From: Chloroflexota bacterium
GTDB lineage: Bacteria > Chloroflexota > Limnocylindria > Limnocylindrales > CSP1-4
DNA length: 61,134 nt
Reading direction: 5' to 3'
NCBI GenBank assembly: GCA_021787395.1
Contig: JAJYLZ010000015.1
Location: 1 to 61,134, forward strand
Position 1 is the first letter of the stretch, and every line of letters begins with the position of its first letter. The notes below the pieces were generated by a model that was given only the letters and a program-made list of their open reading frames with translations, was not told the origin of the DNA and made no database searches. The position numbers were made by a program, and so were the translations under genes. This document shows, piece after piece, positions 48,729 through 57,602 of the stretch.

Positions 48729-49478
48729 TCAGGATCCGACGGCCCTCTGCCCTCGCGGACGGCCGACGCCGGCGACCAGCGGGACCAGCATCAGCGGCAC
48801 GTCCTTGATGGAATAGAGCGGCCCACCGTCCGAGTTCGTCACGGCGACGAGCCAGTCCCGCATGAGACCGAGCAAGGGCAGGGTCGCCACGATCGAGAGG
48901 CCGCCCACGATCCACCAGCCTCGCCGCCTAACACCAACCAGTGCAAATGGGAGGAGGGAGGTCTTGATGGCGACGAGCGGGCCCGTGGGCAGCCCGGCGA
49001 CCGCGAGCGCCTCGAACATCAGGGCCCACATCACAGGGTTCCCCTTCAGGATCTCCTGGAGGCCGATCGGCGGAAGGAGGCACAGAACCAGGCCGGCGAG
49101 GCGCCACAGCGACGGTCGGACGTGTCGTAGCGCCGCGACCGTACCCGCCAGCGGGACGGCCCACCAGAGCAGCCCTGGCAGCACGAGGAAGGGGGCGACG
49201 AGGTAGATGACCTGGGGCGGGTAAAGGACGTCGCCGTTGGCGATCTGGTAAGGCCCCATCAACTGGTGAGGCAGGTAGAAGCTGCCGCCTTCCAGCCATC
49301 GAGCTGTTGCGTCCAGGTAGATGCGGAAGTCGAACCCGATGAGGCCGAGGACTCCGCTGGGTTCGGTGATGATGGCCGCCACCCACGGGACAACGAGCGC
49401 CGTGATCGCTGTCGCCAGCGCGGCGCGCGCCGCAACGGGCCTCCAGCCCGCGAGGGTGGCCGGTGTTCTCGGGCTCAC
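48729..49478 (-). CDS. GT87-like membrane protein (DUF2029 type)
   Basis: 249 residues, about 7 helices. It has GFDFRIYLDATARWLEGGSFYLP, VLYPPQVIYLVAPFLVLPGLLWWAVPLA and LPTGPLVAIKTSLLPFALVGVRRRG. It is shorter than typical GT87 proteins but has the acidic loop and the YPP motif. The GTG overlaps the stop of the gene upstream (GTGA), so this is the second gene of a two-gene operon. The longer frame upstream is spurious. Confidence 0.75.
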   Translation of the reverse strand: MSPRTPATLAGWRPVAARAALATAITALVVPWVAAIITEPSGVLGLIGFDFRIYLDATARWLEGGSFYLPHQLMGPYQIANGDVLYPPQVIYLVAPFLVLPGLLWWAVPLAGTVAALRHVRPSLWRLAGLVLCLLPPIGLQEILKGNPVMWALMFEALAVAGLPTGPLVAIKTSLLPFALVGVRRRGWWIVGGLSIVATLPLLGLMRDWLVAVTNSDGGPLYSIKDVPLMLVPLVAGVGRPRGQRAVGS

Positions 49479-50320
49479 GCTGGGGCCGTGTCCACGGCCC
49501 GAGGCGCCGGACCGACCTGGACTGCACGGTCTGGGCGCGGACCTAGTGCCACGCAGCCCAGGAGCATCGCGAACGAATCCATCCAGACGACGGGCAGGGC
49601 CAGCATCGCGGCCAGCGGCACGGCCCAGCGCCGATCGGTGCGGGCGCCCCAGATCACGACCGCCGCGGCGACGAATAGCCGCGGGAAGAGGTACTGGCCG
49701 CCCGTGCCGCCGTCCCGCCGGAGGAGGGCGAGCCAGTCGAACCACAGCTGCGGCGCGACCGCGAAGGACGCGGCAGCGATCACGGCCGACGCTCCGAGTG
49801 CGACCGCGAACGGGCGCCACTCCCTGCGGACGAGGAACCACAGGAGCCCGACCCCCGGTGTCGCCTTGGTCAGCAGGGGGAACGCCCACGTGCCGGCCCA
49901 GCGGAAGCCGAGCACGATGGCCGCGGCCAGCAGCACGTGGATGTTGCCGATCAGCACGTCCTGGCTCACGGGCAGCGCGAGGACCAGCAGCGAGGCGGGC
50001 CAGGGGCGTGCGAGCCAGACCGCGATCCCGGCGAGGAAGGCGGTCCAGCCGACGACGAAGAACTCGCGCGGGACGTGGCCGATGAGCCAGAACACCTGGG
50101 CGAAGGCGGGGGAGTAGAGATAGGCGTTGGCGCCGCCCACCGTCGAGCCGACATAGAGGCGTGACAGGTCGACTCCCCAGTACACGACGCCGTCGGCCCC
50201 GGGGTGCCGCCAGGTCTGGTCACCGAGCACGGCGTAGACGTACACCGCCACTAGGATCCCGGCGAGCACCGAGCCGTGTCGGACAGCTCGCTGCTGTGAC
50301 GGGGCAAGACGGCTGTACAT
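49475..50320 (-). CDS. GT87-like membrane protein (TPGVGLLWF paralogue family)
   Basis: 281 residues, about 8 helices. It has WGVDLSRLYVGSTVGGANAYLYSPAFAQVFWLIG and LTKATPGVGLLWFLVRREWRPFAVALG. The ATG at 50320 lies 7 nt after TACTCT, so the 69-codon open frame upstream is not used. It is a paralogue of the two genes starting at 50430 and 51269, here in opposite orientation. Confidence 0.77.
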   Translation of the reverse strand: MYSRLAPSQQRAVRHGSVLAGILVAVYVYAVLGDQTWRHPGADGVVYWGVDLSRLYVGSTVGGANAYLYSPAFAQVFWLIGHVPREFFVVGWTAFLAGIAVWLARPWPASLLVLALPVSQDVLIGNIHVLLAAAIVLGFRWAGTWAFPLLTKATPGVGLLWFLVRREWRPFAVALGASAVIAAASFAVAPQLWFDWLALLRRDGGTGGQYLFPRLFVAAAVVIWGARTDRRWAVPLAAMLALPVVWMDSFAMLLGCVALGPRPDRAVQVGPAPRAVDTAPA

Positions 50321-50327
50321 CGCGTGC

Positions 50328-50333
50328 AGAGTA
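50328..50333 (-). promoter_or_regulatory. -10 box TACTCT of the leftward pair
   Basis: TACTCT, 7 nt, ATG at 50320. Confidence 0.4.
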
Positions 50334-50417
50334 CGACGCGAGCGCAGGCCCGGGGAACCAACCGGCCGGGGAGCGCCGAGCGTACCTTCGGGCCATCGTC
50401 CGCCGAGGCGTCTCGCG

Positions 50418-50423
50418 TACGAT
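50418..50423 (+). promoter_or_regulatory. -10 box TACGAT of the rightward operon
   Basis: TACGAT, 6 nt, ATG at 50430. Confidence 0.4.
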
Positions 50424-50429
50424 CCAGCG

Positions 50430-51272
50430 ATGCGGACCCCGCAGCACCCGCTGATCTCCCGACTTGCCAGGGACGGCTTCGTGGCCATTGCCGTCGCGTT
50501 CCTGGCCCTCCGCCTGCTCCAGGTCAAGCCGTGGGACCAGAGCGTGGACGCCTACGCCTACTGGTCCACCGCCCACGGGGCGATGTACGGGCAGGTGGCC
50601 GGGCGCATGGGCGCCTACCTCTACTCGCCCGCCTTCGCCCAACTGCTGACACCCATCACGGCCCTGCCTTGGCCGGTGTTCGCGACCATCTGGTCGGGGC
50701 TCAACCTCGCGGCCGTGTGGTACCTGCTGGGCCGCTGGTCGCTGCCGGCGATGCTGTTCCTGCCCATCCCGTTCGAGATCGTCTCGGGCAACGTGCACCT
50801 CCTCTACGCCGCCGCCATCGTGGTCGGGTTCCGGGCCTCCGCGTCCTGGGCCCTGATGCTGATCACCAAGGTCACCCCGGGCGTGGGCCTGCTGTGGTTC
50901 GCGGTGCGCCGCGAGTGGGGCGCCCTGGCGGTCGCGCTCGGGCTGGCCGCGGTGCTGACGGCGGTGTCGTTCCTGCTCGACCCGTCGGCGTGGCGGGCCT
51001 GGCTGGACATCCTCCTCGCGAGCTCGTCCACGCCGGCCCAGACGCCCGGCTGGTTCCTGCCGGTGCCGCTGCTCGTGCGGCTGCCGGTCGCCGCGGTCGT
51101 CGTGGCCGTCGCCGCGTGGCTCCGCCGGTCGTGGCTCGTCCCGGTCGGGGTGGTGCTGGCGATGCCCGTCCTGTGGCTGAACTCGCTCGCGGTCCTCGCC
51201 GCCTGCGTGCCGCTGTGGCGTGTGGCGCGCCGGGCCGCGCCCGCCGGCGAGCCGATCGCGTTGTCGGCATGA
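50430..51272 (+). CDS. GT87-like membrane protein (TPGVGLLWF paralogue family)
   Basis: 280 residues, about 8 helices. It has DQSVDAYAYWSTAHGAMYGQVAGRMGAYLYSPAFAQLL, IPFEIVSGNVHLLYAAAIVVGF and ITKVTPGVGLLWFAVRREWG. It heads a three-gene run with ATGA overlaps throughout. It is probably a polyprenyl-phosphate-sugar-dependent transferase; the donor is unknown. Confidence 0.78.
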   Translation: MRTPQHPLISRLARDGFVAIAVAFLALRLLQVKPWDQSVDAYAYWSTAHGAMYGQVAGRMGAYLYSPAFAQLLTPITALPWPVFATIWSGLNLAAVWYLLGRWSLPAMLFLPIPFEIVSGNVHLLYAAAIVVGFRASASWALMLITKVTPGVGLLWFAVRREWGALAVALGLAAVLTAVSFLLDPSAWRAWLDILLASSSTPAQTPGWFLPVPLLVRLPVAAVVVAVAAWLRRSWLVPVGVVLAMPVLWLNSLAVLAACVPLWRVARRAAPAGEPIALSA

Positions 51273-52156
51273 CGGGGCTCAGGGACCTCGTCGGCCGGGC
51301 GGGCCGGGCGCTCGAGCACCCGGCCGTGTTGCCGGGGGTGGCCCTCGCCTTCGCGGTCTTCGTGGGCGCGATGGTCTGGTACGCGGCGAACGGGGCCCCG
51401 ACGGTCGGCTACGACGCCCACGCCTACTACCAGGCCGCGACGCTCCAGGACCCGTACCGGACCACCATCAACGGCGGCTTCGACGCGCGGGGCGGCATGT
51501 ACGAGTACAAGTACCCGCCGCCCCTGGCGCAGGCGCTCTACCCGCTCCGGGCGGCCGGCGTGCCCTGGCCCCTGTTCCTCGGCGCCTGGACAGCGCTGCT
51601 CCTCGCCTCGCTGTGGTGGATGGGGCGGCGCTGGACGCTGGTGCTGCTCCTGTTCCCGCCGGTCCTCGGCGAGCTCTGGCTGGGCAACCTCAACCTGCTC
51701 CTGGGGCTGGCCGTCGTGGTCGGGATGAGACGGCCGTGGGCGTGGGCGTTCATCGCCATCACCAAGATCACGCCGGGCGTCGGGCTCCTGTGGTTCGCGG
51801 TGCGCCGCGAGTGGCGCAACCTCGCGATCGCGCTCGGGGCCACGGCCGCGGTCGCCGCCGTCTCGCTCGCCCTGGCGCCGAACCTGTGGGCCGACTTCCT
51901 CGAGGCGTCGCGGACCCAGGTGGGCGCCACCATCAACGTCCCGGTGCAGGCCGTCCCCATCGACCTGCCGGTGCGGCTGGTCGCCGGCGCGCTCCTCGTG
52001 GTCTGGGGCGCCCGAACCGACCGGGCCTGGGTCCTGCCGATCGCGGTCGCGATCACGGTGCCATTCCTGTGGTGGAACGTGCTGGCGGCGCTCGTTGCGG
52101 TCGTCCCGCTGTGGGGCTGGCAGCCAGATCCGACGCCGACACCGGCCGCCGCATGA
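51269..52156 (+). CDS. GT87-like membrane protein (TPGVGLLWF paralogue family)
   Basis: 295 residues, about 8 helices. It has GYDAHAYYQAATLQDPYRTTING, YEYKYPPPLAQALYPLRAAG and ITKITPGVGLLWFAVRREWRNLAIALG. It is a tandem paralogue of the preceding gene, coupled to it by ATGA, and of the protein at 49475. Confidence 0.8.
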   Translation: MTGLRDLVGRAGRALEHPAVLPGVALAFAVFVGAMVWYAANGAPTVGYDAHAYYQAATLQDPYRTTINGGFDARGGMYEYKYPPPLAQALYPLRAAGVPWPLFLGAWTALLLASLWWMGRRWTLVLLLFPPVLGELWLGNLNLLLGLAVVVGMRRPWAWAFIAITKITPGVGLLWFAVRREWRNLAIALGATAAVAAVSLALAPNLWADFLEASRTQVGATINVPVQAVPIDLPVRLVAGALLVVWGARTDRAWVLPIAVAITVPFLWWNVLAALVAVVPLWGWQPDPTPTPAAA

Positions 52157-53556
52157 GCCTCGCCCGCGTCTGGCTGTCGGTGGCCCTCGCACTGCCGGCA
52201 CTGGTGGCGCTGCTGGTGCCGCTGCCGGCGGTGGACCTCGCCTACCAGGTGCGCGCCGGGGAGCTGATCCTCGCCGCGGGCGCCGTGCCGCGGACGGACA
52301 CGTTCACCTTCACCATCTACGGCCAGCCCTGGACGGACCAGCAGTGGCTGGCGCAGGTGCTGCTGGCCCTCGGCTACCGGGCGGGCGGCTGGGAGCTGCT
52401 GGCGGTGCTGCGGGCCGGGCTGGTGGTGGCGACGACCGGGCTGCTCGTGCTGGCCGCGCGGCTGCGCGGGGCGGGCCTGCGCACGGCCTCGGCGCTGGCG
52501 CTGCTCGCGTTCCTCGTGTCCGCGCCGGCGCTCGCGCTCCGGCCGCAGCTGTTCGCGATCGCGCTGTTCGCGGCGCTGCTCGCGCTGGTTGCCGGTCGGG
52601 ACCGCCACCCGCGCGCATTCCTCGCGGCGCCGCTGCTGGTGGTCGCCTGGGCGAACCTGCACGGCAGCTTCGTGCTGGCGCCGCTGCTCCTGGGCTACGC
52701 GTGGCTCGACGACGTCGTCCGGCGGCGGCCGTGGCGGCGGTCGCTGGTCGTGCTCGCGGTCGGCACCGCGGCGACCTGCGTGACGCCCTTCGGGCCCGGC
52801 GTCTGGGCGTACGCCGCCGGGATCGGCGCCGACCCGGTGATCGCCCAGCGGGTGTCGGAGTGGCAGCGGACGTCGCCGCTCACCCCGACCGGCGCCCTGT
52901 TCTACGCCTCGGGCCTCGCCGCCGCGTTCGTCGCGTGGCGCGGGCGCGCACGCCTATCCTGGCCCGACGCCCTCTGGCTCGCCGGGCTCGCCGTCCTGGG
53001 CGCCTGGGCCGTCCGGGGGGCGGCGTGGTGGCCGGCTGGCGCCGTGCCGGTGGTGGCGGCCGCGCTCGCGATGCCGGAGGGCGGCGTGACGCCCCTGCGC
53101 GCCACGCCCCGCGCGATGCGCCGCCTCAACGGGCTCGTCGTCGCCGTGCTCGCTCTCGCCGTGGCGGCGGCCCTGCCGTGGTGGCGCCACGGCGACCCAC
53201 TGGCTGGCCGGGCCGGCCTGCTCTCGTACGCGCCGTCGGGCCTGGCCGCCTGGGTGCGCGACCACGCGCAGCCCGGCGCCCGCGTGTACGTCCCGCAGAC
53301 CTGGGCCTCGTGGTTCGAGTGGGCGGCGCCCCGCCAGCGCTACTTCGTGGACTCCCGGTTCGAGTTGTTCCCGGCCGACGTGTGGGCCGACGACGACGCG
53401 ATCGCTGCCGGCGGAGCCGCGGCGGAGGCGGCGCTCGAGCGACGGCAGGTTGATGTGGTGGTGCTCGGCCCGGGCGCGACCGAGCCGGTTGGGCCGTGGA
53501 CCGTCGCCTACCGCGACGCGGACGGCGAGGTCCTTGTGGCCGCCTCGATCCGCTGA
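52153..53556 (+). CDS. Polytopic membrane protein, GT-C-like, with soluble C-terminal domain
   Basis: 467 residues, about 10 helices to residue 355. The first loop is PAVDLAYQVRAGELILAAGAVPRTDTFTF, then QPWTDQQWLAQVLLALGYRAGGWELL. After RALPWW-like last helices, a soluble domain of about 110 residues follows (LAAWVRDHAQPGARVYVPQTWASWFEW, RQRYFVDSRFELFPADVW). A WTDQQWLAQ-type first loop is common in a widespread family of uncharacterised membrane proteins thought to be glycosyltransferases. It is the last gene of the operon. Confidence 0.72.
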   Translation: MSLARVWLSVALALPALVALLVPLPAVDLAYQVRAGELILAAGAVPRTDTFTFTIYGQPWTDQQWLAQVLLALGYRAGGWELLAVLRAGLVVATTGLLVLAARLRGAGLRTASALALLAFLVSAPALALRPQLFAIALFAALLALVAGRDRHPRAFLAAPLLVVAWANLHGSFVLAPLLLGYAWLDDVVRRRPWRRSLVVLAVGTAATCVTPFGPGVWAYAAGIGADPVIAQRVSEWQRTSPLTPTGALFYASGLAAAFVAWRGRARLSWPDALWLAGLAVLGAWAVRGAAWWPAGAVPVVAAALAMPEGGVTPLRATPRAMRRLNGLVVAVLALAVAAALPWWRHGDPLAGRAGLLSYAPSGLAAWVRDHAQPGARVYVPQTWASWFEWAAPRQRYFVDSRFELFPADVWADDDAIAAGGAAAEAALERRQVDVVVLGPGATEPVGPWTVAYRDADGEVLVAASIR

Positions 53557-53598
53557 GGGGAGTACTTCGGGGCGGGTCGGCAGGCCGCGGCGGTTTGC

Positions 53599-53604
53599 TA
53601 CAGT
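53599..53604 (+). promoter_or_regulatory. -10 box TACAGT of the dehydrogenase operon
   Basis: TACAGT with a leader of about 20 nt that carries GGGGAGAGGA just before the ATG. This is a conventional, not leaderless, start. Confidence 0.4.
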
Positions 53605-53630
53605 CGGCCGCGAGCCGCAGGGGGAGAGGA

Positions 53631-54848
53631 ATGGTCGAGGAGCCGGCAGCCGAACGCTCAGATCTGGACGTCGCCGTGCTCGGCGGCGGCGGCCACGTGG
53701 GCCTGCCGCTGAGCCTCGCGTTCGCCGACACGGGCCTCCGGGTGGGCGTGTACGACATCCACCGGCCGACCCTGGACGCGATCGCCGCGGGCCGGATGCC
53801 GTTCCTCGAGAACGGCGCCGACGAGCTGCTGGCCCGGATCCTGCCCACCGGGCGCCTGGAGCTGGGCAGCGACCCCTCGATGCTGGGGCGCGCGGACGTC
53901 ATCGTGGTGGTCATCGGCACCCCGGTGGACGAGTTCCTGGGGCCGTCCACCCGGGTCTTCGAGCGGGCGGTGGACGAGATCGCGCCCCACATGCGCGACG
54001 GCGCCCTGGTGGTCCTGCGCAGCACCGTCTACCCGGGGACCACCGCCTACGTGGCCCAGGAGCTGGAGCGGCGGGGCCGGCGGGTGGACCTCGCCTTCTG
54101 CCCCGAGCGGATCGCGGAGGGCCACGCGCTCGAGGAGTACCGCTCGCTGCCCCAGATCATCGGCGCCGACAGCCCCGGGGCGGGCGACCGCGCCGAGGCG
54201 CTGTTCCGCCGCCTGACGTCGCAGACGATCCGGACCTCCACCAAGGAGGCCGAGCTCACCAAGCTGTTCACCAACGCCTGGCGGTACATGAAGTTCGCCA
54301 TCGCCAACCAGTTCTTCGCGATCGCGGACCAGGCCGGGGTGGACTACACCAGCGTCCTGCGGGCCATCCGCGAGGACTACCCGCGCGCCCGGGACCTGCC
54401 CGGGCCCGGGTTCGCGGCGGGGCCCTGCCTGTTCAAGGACACGATGCAGCTGGCCGCCTTCACCTCCGACCACTTCCCGATGGGCCAGGCGGCGATGCAG
54501 ATCAACGAGGGCATGCCCGCCTACATCGTGGCCGCCCTCGAGCGCCGCCACGGCAGCCTGCGCGGCAAGACCGTGGGCATCCTGGGCATGGCGTTCAAGG
54601 CCGAGTCCGACGACATCCGCGCCTCGCTGAGCTTCAAGCTGCGCAAGCTGCTGGGCTGGGCGGGGGCGACGGTGCTGGCCACCGACCCGTACGTGGAGGA
54701 CCACCGCCTGGTGGCGCTCGAGGACGTGCTGGAGCGGAGCGACATCCTCGTGGTCGGCGCCCCGCACCGCGCCTACCGCTCGCTCGACCTGTCCGGCCGC
54801 GAGGTGGTGGACATCTGGGACGCCACCGGCGGGGGGATCCGGCTCTGA
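53631..54848 (+). CDS. Nucleotide-sugar dehydrogenase (UDP-ManNAc/UDP-Glc dehydrogenase family)
   Basis: 405 residues. The N-terminal NAD site is VAVLGGGGHVGLPLSLAFADTG. The family segments follow: VVVIGTPVDEFL, VVLRSTVYPGTT, DLAFCPERIAEGHALEEYRSLPQIIG, EAELTKLFTNAWRYMKFAIANQFF and the catalytic cysteine in GFAAGPCLFKD (about residue 265). The C-terminal UDP-binding domain has VGILGMAFKAESDDIRASLSFKL. It oxidises a UDP-sugar to a uronic acid, feeding the glycan enzymes. The WecC-like pattern favours UDP-ManNAc, but this is not certain. It overlaps the next gene by one base. Confidence 0.9.
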   Translation: MVEEPAAERSDLDVAVLGGGGHVGLPLSLAFADTGLRVGVYDIHRPTLDAIAAGRMPFLENGADELLARILPTGRLELGSDPSMLGRADVIVVVIGTPVDEFLGPSTRVFERAVDEIAPHMRDGALVVLRSTVYPGTTAYVAQELERRGRRVDLAFCPERIAEGHALEEYRSLPQIIGADSPGAGDRAEALFRRLTSQTIRTSTKEAELTKLFTNAWRYMKFAIANQFFAIADQAGVDYTSVLRAIREDYPRARDLPGPGFAAGPCLFKDTMQLAAFTSDHFPMGQAAMQINEGMPAYIVAALERRHGSLRGKTVGILGMAFKAESDDIRASLSFKLRKLLGWAGATVLATDPYVEDHRLVALEDVLERSDILVVGAPHRAYRSLDLSGREVVDIWDATGGGIRL

Positions 54849-55870
54849 TGCGGGTCCTGGTCACCGGCGCCGCCGGCTTCATCTGCGGGTACCTGGTCGA
54901 GGAGCTGCTCGCGGCCGGCCACGAGGTGGTGGGCCTCGACAACTTCAGCAAGTACGGCCGGGTGGCCAAGAGCTACGACGGCCACCCGCGCTATCGGTTC
55001 GTGGAGGGCGACGCCAAGGACGGCGCGCTGCTGGCCGAGCTGGCCGAGGGCGCCGACCAGGTGGTGGCGGCGGCCGCGATGATCGGGGGCATCAGCTACT
55101 TCCACGAGTTCGCGTTCGACCTGCTGGCCGAGAACGAGCGCATCCTGGCGGCCACGTTCGAGGCGGCCATCCGGGCGCACCGGGCGGGGTCGCTGCGGCG
55201 GATCGTGGTCCTGTCGTCCTCGATGGTGTTCGAGAGCACGAGCCAGTTCCCGACGCCCGAGGGCGCCCAGCTGACCTCGCCCCCGCCGGTGTCCACGTAC
55301 GGCTTCCAGAAGCTGGCCTCGGAGTACTTCGCCCGCGGCGCCTGGGAGCAGTACCGGCTGCCGTACACGATCCTGCGCCCGTTCAACTGCGTGGGGATCG
55401 GCGAGCGGCGGGCGGTCCGCGACACCGACGTGATGAGCGGCAACGTGAAGCTCGCGCTCAGCCACGTGGTGCCGGACCTGGTGCAGAAGGTGGTCAAGGG
55501 GCAGGACCCGCTCCACATCCTGGGCGACGGCACCCAGGTCCGCCACTACACCTACGGCGGCGACCTGGCGCGCGGCATCCGGATGGCGATGGAGTCCGAC
55601 GCGGCCGTCAACGAGGACTTCAACCTGTCCACCGCGGCGTCCACCACGGTTCTGGAGCTGGCCGAGGCCGTGTGGTCGAAGGTGCACGCGGCCGAGCGCC
55701 CGTTCCGCTACGTGTCCGACCCGCCGTTCGAGCACGACGTCCAGCTGCGCGTGCCCGACGTGCGCAAGGCGCGCGAGGTGCTGGGCTTCGAGGCCGTGAC
55801 CACCCTCGGCCAGATGCTCGACGAGGTGATCCCCTGGATCCGCGCCGAGCTGGAGGCGGGCCGGCTGTGA
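54848..55870 (+). CDS. NAD-dependent sugar epimerase/dehydratase (extended SDR)
   Basis: 340 residues. Rossmann start VLVTGAAGFICGYLVEELL. The usual third glycine of GxxGxxG is Cys here. Acidic residue D in VVGLDNFSKYG, catalytic S/YxxxK: VVLSSSMVFE and STYGFQKLASEYF. AAAMIGGISYFHEFAFDLLAENERI resembles the corresponding part of GDP-mannose 3,5-epimerase-like enzymes. RPFNCVGIGER and DGTQVRHYTYGGDLARGI are standard. It works with the dehydrogenase just upstream to make a modified nucleotide sugar. Confidence 0.87.
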   Translation: MRVLVTGAAGFICGYLVEELLAAGHEVVGLDNFSKYGRVAKSYDGHPRYRFVEGDAKDGALLAELAEGADQVVAAAAMIGGISYFHEFAFDLLAENERILAATFEAAIRAHRAGSLRRIVVLSSSMVFESTSQFPTPEGAQLTSPPPVSTYGFQKLASEYFARGAWEQYRLPYTILRPFNCVGIGERRAVRDTDVMSGNVKLALSHVVPDLVQKVVKGQDPLHILGDGTQVRHYTYGGDLARGIRMAMESDAAVNEDFNLSTAASTTVLELAEAVWSKVHAAERPFRYVSDPPFEHDVQLRVPDVRKAREVLGFEAVTTLGQMLDEVIPWIRAELEAGRL

Positions 55871-56901
55871 CCGCTGGGGCTCCGACGTCGTCGGGTCGGG
55901 GCGATCAGGGCCACGGCTCGGGCGACGTGGCCCTCGGATACCGTGCCGATCTCGACGGCCTGCGGGCTGTGGCGGTCCTGCTCGTGATCATGACGCACGC
56001 GAAGTGGCCCTGGGTGAACGACGGGGGCGATGCCGGCGTCACGGCGTTCTTCGTCCTTTCCGGCTACCTGATCACGAACGTCCTCGTCTCCCAGCGTGCG
56101 CGCACCGGCCGTATCGATGTGCTCTCGTTCTACCGTCGGCGGATTGCCCGGCTGGCCCCGGCCCTTCTGGGACTGCTCGCGGTGACGCTCGCCTTCGGGG
56201 TGGCCGTCGGCTGGCCGGGCCAGTGGTGGGTCGGGCTCGCGTCGTGCCTCCTCTACGTCTCGAACTGGGTCCAGGTTGGCGGCGTCAACATCGGCCCTCT
56301 CGGGCACACGTGGTCACTCGCGATCGAGGAGCAGTTCTACCTTGTCTGGCCAGCCCTGCTGATCCTGCTTCGGGGCCGGGTGCTCCCGGTCGCCGTCCTC
56401 GGCATCGTCGTCGCGAGCGCTATTCGGCTGGTCGCCACCGGACCGCTCGAGTACTTCTCAACGATCACGAGGGCGGATGCCATCCTCGTTGGTTGCGTCA
56501 TGGCGCTGGCCCGGTGGCGCTGGCCCCGGCCGGTCGCCGAGCTTGGTCTCACAGGGCTGCTCGCCGTGGCGTTGGTGATCCCGCCGGACATGCACGACCT
56601 TGCGATTCCGCTGGCCACGCTCGCCACGGCGGCCGTCATCGGCGGCGATCTCAAGCCCCTTGGCTGGCTCGCGCCACTCGGGCTGCGCGCGTACAGCCTC
56701 TACCTCTGGAATTGGCCGATGACCATCCTCTTCGGCTCGATCGGGGCCGTTGCCCCGCTGCTCACGTTCCTGGCCGGCGAGGCGTCTTTCCGCCTGCTCG
56801 AGGCTCCGGTGCTGCACCGCGGGCGCGGACGGTCGGCGAGCGCATCGCCCGCCAGGGCCAGCGTCGGCAGCGCCGCTGAGCCGCTCACCGCGGACGCGTG
56901 A
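55867..56901 (+). CDS. Acyltransferase family 3 (OafA/YrhL-type) membrane protein
   Basis: 344 residues, about 10 helices. The N-terminal motif is YRADLDGLRAVAVLLVIMTHAKW, with the conserved Arg and His. FFVLSGYLITNVL, FYRRRIARLAPAL and LGHTWSLAIEEQFYLVWPALL follow. It lacks the C-terminal SGNH domain found in many OafA proteins; a separate SGNH protein is encoded next. GTGA and GTGATG overlaps join the surrounding genes. It probably O-acetylates an exported glycan. Confidence 0.9.
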   Translation: MTAGAPTSSGRGDQGHGSGDVALGYRADLDGLRAVAVLLVIMTHAKWPWVNDGGDAGVTAFFVLSGYLITNVLVSQRARTGRIDVLSFYRRRIARLAPALLGLLAVTLAFGVAVGWPGQWWVGLASCLLYVSNWVQVGGVNIGPLGHTWSLAIEEQFYLVWPALLILLRGRVLPVAVLGIVVASAIRLVATGPLEYFSTITRADAILVGCVMALARWRWPRPVAELGLTGLLAVALVIPPDMHDLAIPLATLATAAVIGGDLKPLGWLAPLGLRAYSLYLWNWPMTILFGSIGAVAPLLTFLAGEASFRLLEAPVLHRGRGRSASASPARASVGSAAEPLTADA

Positions 56902-57602
56902 TGGTCCGACTCTTGGCCCCGCTGCTCGCCGCGGGGATCCTCGCCGGATGCGCTGCCGCGCCGCTGGATTCGTTCAGCGCCCCGACCCCGCTGCCGGCAC
57001 AGCCGCAGTGTCGTGCCTATGGCGAGCCGGGGGCACTGTGCGTGGTCGTCCTCGGCGACAGCATCGCGGCGGGCGTGCCGCTCGGTGGCGGCGACCGCTG
57101 GTGGGTCCAGCTGCAGTCGCTGCTTGAGGCGGCGGTGCCCGGCCGCGCGGTCTCCGTCGAGAGTTGGGCTGTCCCCGGCAGCATGGTGGACGTGCTCGAG
57201 TCGGCCGCTCGCGAGCAGGCGGCCCTCGACTCCTTCGACGCGGCCATCGTGATCGAGGGCGTCAACGACGAGGGTCGGCTTGCCCTCGACGTGTGGCTCG
57301 CTCGGTACGAGGCGGCCGTGGCCGCGATGCAGCGGAAGGGCCTTCTCGTCATCGTCGGCACGCCGCCACCAGGCTTCGAGAGCGGGGCGTTCACGAGTCG
57401 GTATGACGCGACAGCGGCAGCCATCCGCAAGGTGGCGGCGGGTCAGCGCTGCCCGATCCTCGATGTCGCGAAGCGTTGGCGCGAGGACGGAGCCGCTGCG
57501 GCCGCTGCCTACTACGCCGACCTGATCCACCAGGCCGCCCCGGGTCAGCGGATCATCGCGGAGATGGCCTCCGAGCTGGTCATCCGCGGGACTGGCAGGT
57601 GA
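56901..57602 (+). CDS. SGNH-hydrolase lipoprotein
   Basis: 233 residues (one more if the GTG at 56898 is used). An N-terminal lipoprotein signal with lipobox LAGC (about 14-17) implies anchoring on the outer face of the membrane. The SGNH blocks are visible: VVLGDSIAAG (Ser), a central Gly (AVPGSM), EGVND (Asn), and DLIH (Asp-His) near the C terminus. It is an esterase/acetyltransferase partner, probably acting with the acyltransferase encoded just before. Confidence 0.88.
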   Translation: MVRLLAPLLAAGILAGCAAAPLDSFSAPTPLPAQPQCRAYGEPGALCVVVLGDSIAAGVPLGGGDRWWVQLQSLLEAAVPGRAVSVESWAVPGSMVDVLESAAREQAALDSFDAAIVIEGVNDEGRLALDVWLARYEAAVAAMQRKGLLVIVGTPPPGFESGAFTSRYDATAAAIRKVAAGQRCPILDVAKRWREDGAAAAAAYYADLIHQAAPGQRIIAEMASELVIRGTGR

